NCBI GenBank assembly: GCA_003511125.1
Contig: DOJV01000048.1
Location: forward strand, 15,707 to 23,389
DNA length: 7,683 nucleotides
Source: Candidatus Uhrbacteria bacterium
Lineage (GTDB): Bacteria; Patescibacteriota; Patescibacteriia; UBA9934; GWF2-40-263
Direction: 5' to 3'
The notes beneath the pieces are model-generated. The model did no database searches, had not been told where the DNA came from, and was given only the letters and a program-made list of their open reading frames with translations. This document shows positions 5,385 to 7,683 of the stretch, piece by piece; positions within the stretch are counted from its first letter, which is position 1; each line of letters begins with the position of its first letter. The position numbers and the translations under genes are program-made.

Positions 5385-5741
5385 CTAGGCCGGCGCGGCG
5401 GCTGGTTGTGGAGCGGAGCGAGTGGCAGGGCTTGTTTCGAGGTTGCCTTCGACGAGCCTGACGCCGTCGACCGGGTCGGGCATCAGGGTGCCCACGGCCA
5501 TGACGCCACCGTGGCAGTCTTTCCAGGTGATCTGGATTCCATTGACGGTCACTCGGGACTGGATGTGGCTGAAGCACTCGGTGCGCCTGGCTGCCTGAAG
5601 ACACATCGGACAGGAGTGATACTCGGCCGCGGTGGCGACCAATTCACTCGACCATCCGAAGACGGCAGGAATCTCGATCTCGAGACAGTGCATGATGGCG
5701 AGGATCGGGCCAGTCGGGCCGTGGTGAGGGCAGGGATTCAC
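5385..5741 (-). CDS. small Cys/His-rich protein of unknown family, possibly metal binding
   Basis: A 118-residue product starting at GTG (5739-5741), with GGAG 8 bases upstream (complement of 5750-5753), the best placed Shine-Dalgarno in the window. It has six cysteines at 4, 19, 44, 47, 56 and 76, including a CPMC knuckle (44-47), CPHH near the start (4-7) and DCHGG (75-79), so a zinc or other metal site is plausible. The C-terminal 15 residues are Ala/Pro/Ser-rich (SAPQPAAAPA) and likely disordered. There is no signal peptide or membrane segment. The frame stays open upstream to 5813 but offers no ATG, GTG or TTG before the chosen GTG. It is first gene of the GC-rich operon, 15 bases before the histidine phosphatase. 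I do not recognise the family; it could be a partner or regulator of the phosphatase. Confidence 0.65.
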   Translation of the reverse strand: MNPCPHHGPTGPILAIMHCLEIEIPAVFGWSSELVATAAEYHSCPMCLQAARRTECFSHIQSRVTVNGIQITWKDCHGGVMAVGTLMPDPVDGVRLVEGNLETSPATRSAPQPAAAPA

Positions 5742-5787
5742 TGGGGAGGCTCCGGGGTGAGGATGTGGAAGGAACAGTTGCTGCAGA

Positions 5788-5817
5788 AGGTTAACAGTTT
5801 TTTGGTCGATTCGTCAA
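5788..5817 (-). promoter_or_regulatory. promoter of the GC-rich two-gene operon
   Basis: On the minus strand TTGACG (5812-5817), an 18-base spacer and TAACCT (5788-5793) with TG at 5795-5796. The start near 5781 gives a leader of about 40 bases containing a GGAG ribosome site. It overlaps the divergent promoter of the CAP-protein gene, so the two may compete for polymerase. The -10 matches consensus at only three of six bases. Confidence 0.45.
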
Positions 5818-5831
5818 TTTTTTGCTATCCT
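5802..5831 (+). promoter_or_regulatory. promoter of the CAP-protein gene, near-leaderless
   Basis: TATCCT (5826-5831) with TG at 5823-5824 forms an extended -10; a weak TTGGTC (5802-5807) is 18 bases upstream. The start near 5838 would leave only about 2 bases before the ATG at 5840. The AAGGAG at 5833-5838 ends one base before the ATG, too close to work as a ribosome site for it. Confidence 0.5.
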
Positions 5832-5839
5832 TAAGGAGT

Positions 5840-7291
5840 ATGAATTTTTTTCTTCCAATCCTACTCACCACTTTTCTACTTGCTACTCTCTTCCTGCCAA
5901 CCTTAACCACCAACGCCGCCCCTACCCAAGTCTCGGTTGATTCTGCTTGGCTTACCGAAGTTATTTCGCCCGGGGCTTATAACCATGTCCGTGATGGCGA
6001 CGCTTCGACGGTTTCGCCGGAGGATTATTTGAATCGCTATCGAAGTCTTTTGGGAGTTCCAAGTTTGACGACAAACGAAACTCTTCGTCAGAGTGCTAAA
6101 AATCACGCCGACTATTTATTGAAAAACGGAATTTATCAAAGCGATCCTCACGGAGAAAATTCTACGGCTGCTGGTTTTACTGGCAGCACTCCGGACAATC
6201 GTTGTCAGTATCTTGGCTACGGCGATTATTGCACCGAGGTGCAAGCTTATGGTGACGGTGATTTATATTCTGCCCTTGATAGTTTGATGATGACGCCGTT
6301 TCACCGCTTGTCGCTCGTTCATCCGGGAGTGACTGAAATCGGTTGCGCTGAAACCGGGAATTGGATTGTTTGCGATATCGGTTTGCGGATCTCTGATTAT
6401 TGGGCGGCGCTTGGCGAAATGGCCGAGCCGATTGTTTATCCAGCTGAAGGGCAGGTGATTAGCACGACTTTTTTGGTAAACGAAACGCCGATGCCTTATC
6501 CGGCCTATGCCGGAAAGTTTATCGGTCCGACTCTAATGTACTGGCCGGCCGGAGGTTTGATTGAACCCGAGGCCGAGGTTTCGCTTTATGATTTGACGGA
6601 CAAAAATTTTATTCAAACAATTTTGACGATTGATACGGCTAATTCCAGTGCTGCCAATGTTGTGTTTTTTAATCCGCTCGAACCACTTGAACTTAATCAC
6701 GAATACGCCGTCCGTGTTGCCGATGTTTCCGGGGCCGGGGCGTTTGAAAAAACTTGGACTTTTAAAACGCAGAAAAGTTCCAATGTGGATTTTCCCAATA
6801 TTGATCAAACCATAACTTACGATTCTCGTGTTGCTTGGGCTGATCCGACCGGGGTCGAACATTTGGTCTCGGTGCCAAATCCTGGAGTCAAAGATTTGAT
6901 CGATCGGTTGCAAGGACAAATTATGCTGGCCGTTGATTATCACGGCGAGGCTTGGTACATCGATCCAATTTCGCGTTTGCGATATTATTTGAAAGACGGT
7001 CCGACAGCTTACGAGTTTCTTCGTTCTTTTGGTCTTGGCATTACCAATGCCGACTTGGCGAAAATTCCGGCCGAAGGCGATATTGTTGGTGGCGGTGCTT
7101 TGGCCGAGCAACTCTCTGGCCGAATTTTATTGCAAGTTGAAGAACACGGCGAAGCTTGGTATGTGAATCCGTCGGATCTGAAACGCTACTACATGGCCGA
7201 TGGCGCCGAGGCTTATCGAATTATGCGCGAGTTGTCGCTCGGCACAATGTTATCGTGGATTTCTGAGATTCCGGTGGGAGTAGTGGAATAA
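5840..7291 (+). CDS. secreted CAP-domain protein with Ig-like domain and two C-terminal WYVNP repeats
   Basis: A 483-residue exported protein from ATG at 5840; an in-frame TTG at 5822 would add six residues but overlaps the -10. Residues 1-27 are a signal peptide with a long hydrophobic core and likely cleavage near TTNAA. Residues about 58-182 form a CAP (SCP/PR1, YkwD-like) domain: HGEN (H104, E106), a GFTGSTPDNR stretch, TEV (E133) and FHR (H155) supply the usual His/Glu cavity residues, and cysteine pairs 122/131 and 169/178 suggest disulfides. Residues about 197-312 look like a bacterial Ig-like domain. Two repeats with a 68-residue period follow (GEAWYIDP and GEAWYVNP, centred near 371 and 439), each ending in RYY, DG..AY and a Leu-rich helix. 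No sortase motif or C-terminal anchor is seen. Role at the cell surface is likely; exact function is unknown. The next gene starts 5 bases after the stop. Confidence 0.9.
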   Translation: MNFFLPILLTTFLLATLFLPTLTTNAAPTQVSVDSAWLTEVISPGAYNHVRDGDASTVSPEDYLNRYRSLLGVPSLTTNETLRQSAKNHADYLLKNGIYQSDPHGENSTAAGFTGSTPDNRCQYLGYGDYCTEVQAYGDGDLYSALDSLMMTPFHRLSLVHPGVTEIGCAETGNWIVCDIGLRISDYWAALGEMAEPIVYPAEGQVISTTFLVNETPMPYPAYAGKFIGPTLMYWPAGGLIEPEAEVSLYDLTDKNFIQTILTIDTANSSAANVVFFNPLEPLELNHEYAVRVADVSGAGAFEKTWTFKTQKSSNVDFPNIDQTITYDSRVAWADPTGVEHLVSVPNPGVKDLIDRLQGQIMLAVDYHGEAWYIDPISRLRYYLKDGPTAYEFLRSFGLGITNADLAKIPAEGDIVGGGALAEQLSGRILLQVEEHGEAWYVNPSDLKRYYMADGAEAYRIMRELSLGTMLSWISEIPVGVVE

Positions 7292-7296
7292 TTTTT

Positions 7297-7683
7297 ATGG
7301 CAAAAATTGTTTTAATCCACGGTTTTGCCGTCCATCTTACCGTGCCAATCATTCGTCCTCCATTTGGCCCGGCGGCTTGTTTTAAAGTTTTTGAAAAAAA
7401 AGTTGAAGACGGCGAGGCTAAGGTTTTTCAGTGGGGAATCAAGAAACAGGTTTCGCCGGTTCGTCTTCTCGATCCTTTTTTCTGGATCAAACATTATCAG
7501 TCCGAAAAAGCCATTGCCACCTCTAGCGCCACTCTCGAGCGTCTTCAAGATTTCTTGGAACAAGAAAAACCGGAAATTATTATTTGTCATTCAATGGGCT
7601 GTTATCTTTTGAATAATTTTTGTAAAAATTTTTCTTTACCAGATTCTGTCAAAAAAATAATTTTTGTCCAAGCCGACACTTCA
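7297..7683 (+). CDS. alpha/beta-hydrolase-like protein, N-terminal part (cut by window end)
   Basis: The frame runs open from ATG at 7297-7299 to the last base, giving 129 residues. KIVLIHGF (3-10) is the first core strand followed by the HG oxyanion-hole motif, and IIICHSMGCYLL (94-105) contains the nucleophile elbow CHSMG with S99, a variant of GxSxG with Cys in the first position. Spacing between the motifs (about 90 residues) fits RBBP9/YdeN-like or other small serine hydrolases. The catalytic Asp and His would lie beyond the window. It starts 5 bases after the CAP-protein stop without a good ribosome site, so it is probably cotranscribed with that gene. It has no signal peptide and is likely cytoplasmic. 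The substrate is unknown. Confidence 0.75.
   Translation, partial: MAKIVLIHGFAVHLTVPIIRPPFGPAACFKVFEKKVEDGEAKVFQWGIKKQVSPVRLLDPFFWIKHYQSEKAIATSSATLERLQDFLEQEKPEIIICHSMGCYLLNNFCKNFSLPDSVKKIIFVQADTS

Noticed and set aside
5250..5834. 194-codon rightward frame across the GC-rich operon
   Set aside because: High GC lowers stop frequency; the opposite strand holds a histidine phosphatase with its catalytic motifs and the start of the operon, so this is a shadow. The leftward 5185-5604 frame is rejected for the same reason.
5833..5838. AAGGAG as the Shine-Dalgarno of the CAP-protein gene
   Set aside because: It ends one base before the ATG; functional spacing is about 5-9 bases, and the -10 position suggests it is barely transcribed.
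6533..7111. 192-codon leftward frame inside the CAP-protein gene
   Set aside because: Antisense to the Ig-like and repeat regions, which are clearly coding rightward.
1..7683. tRNA, rRNA, CRISPR array, insertion sequence or integrase
   Set aside because: No cloverleaf with a T-loop, no regularly spaced repeats and no transposase or recombinase motifs were found on either strand.
1..7683. TGA recoded to Gly or Trp, as in some Patescibacteria relatives
   Set aside because: TGA ends the 148-residue membrane protein gene and does not interrupt any conserved gene; Trp and Gly are encoded normally.

Overview
The window looks like part of a Patescibacteria (Candidate Phyla Radiation) genome. The indications are compact, AT-leaning genes with short gaps, few Shine-Dalgarno sites, standard stop codons (TAA, TAG and TGA all used), and a secreted CAP-domain protein whose C-terminus carries the 'GEAWYVNP...RYYL...DG..AY..MR.LGLG' repeat that I associate with exported proteins of this group. 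The placement is inference; no rRNA or other phylogenetic marker is present.

Layout. Positions 1-541 hold no complete convincing gene: a possible cut-off leftward ORF at the left edge, several strong hairpins, two leftward terminators and a candidate rightward small RNA. A coiled-coil protein runs leftward (1480-542). From a shared 86-base divergent promoter region, an HI0933/YhiN-type flavoprotein runs rightward (1567-2823). A 105-base AT-rich gap with two near-identical palindromes leads into a small glycine-rich membrane protein (2929-3375). Convergent to it is a leftward pair: a PrsW-type intramembrane protease (4659-3724) followed after 4 bases by a small repeat-tailed protein (3719-3381).

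Next comes a GC-rich, leftward two-gene unit (5741-4770) with its own promoter, GTG starts and terminator: a cysteine/histidine-rich small protein of unknown family and a histidine phosphatase. Its base composition is clearly unlike its neighbours, which suggests acquisition by transfer. Divergent from it is the secreted CAP/Ig-like/repeat protein (5840-7291), followed after 5 bases by the start of an alpha/beta-hydrolase-like gene (7297 to the window end).

How it works together. Several products are envelope or membrane directed (PrsW-like protease, glycine-rich membrane protein, exported CAP protein), but no single pathway links them. The clearest cross-gene pattern is promoter architecture: four genes share an extended -10 (TGn then a TATAAT-like hexamer), and in three of them it lies so close to the ATG that the mRNA should be leaderless or nearly so.
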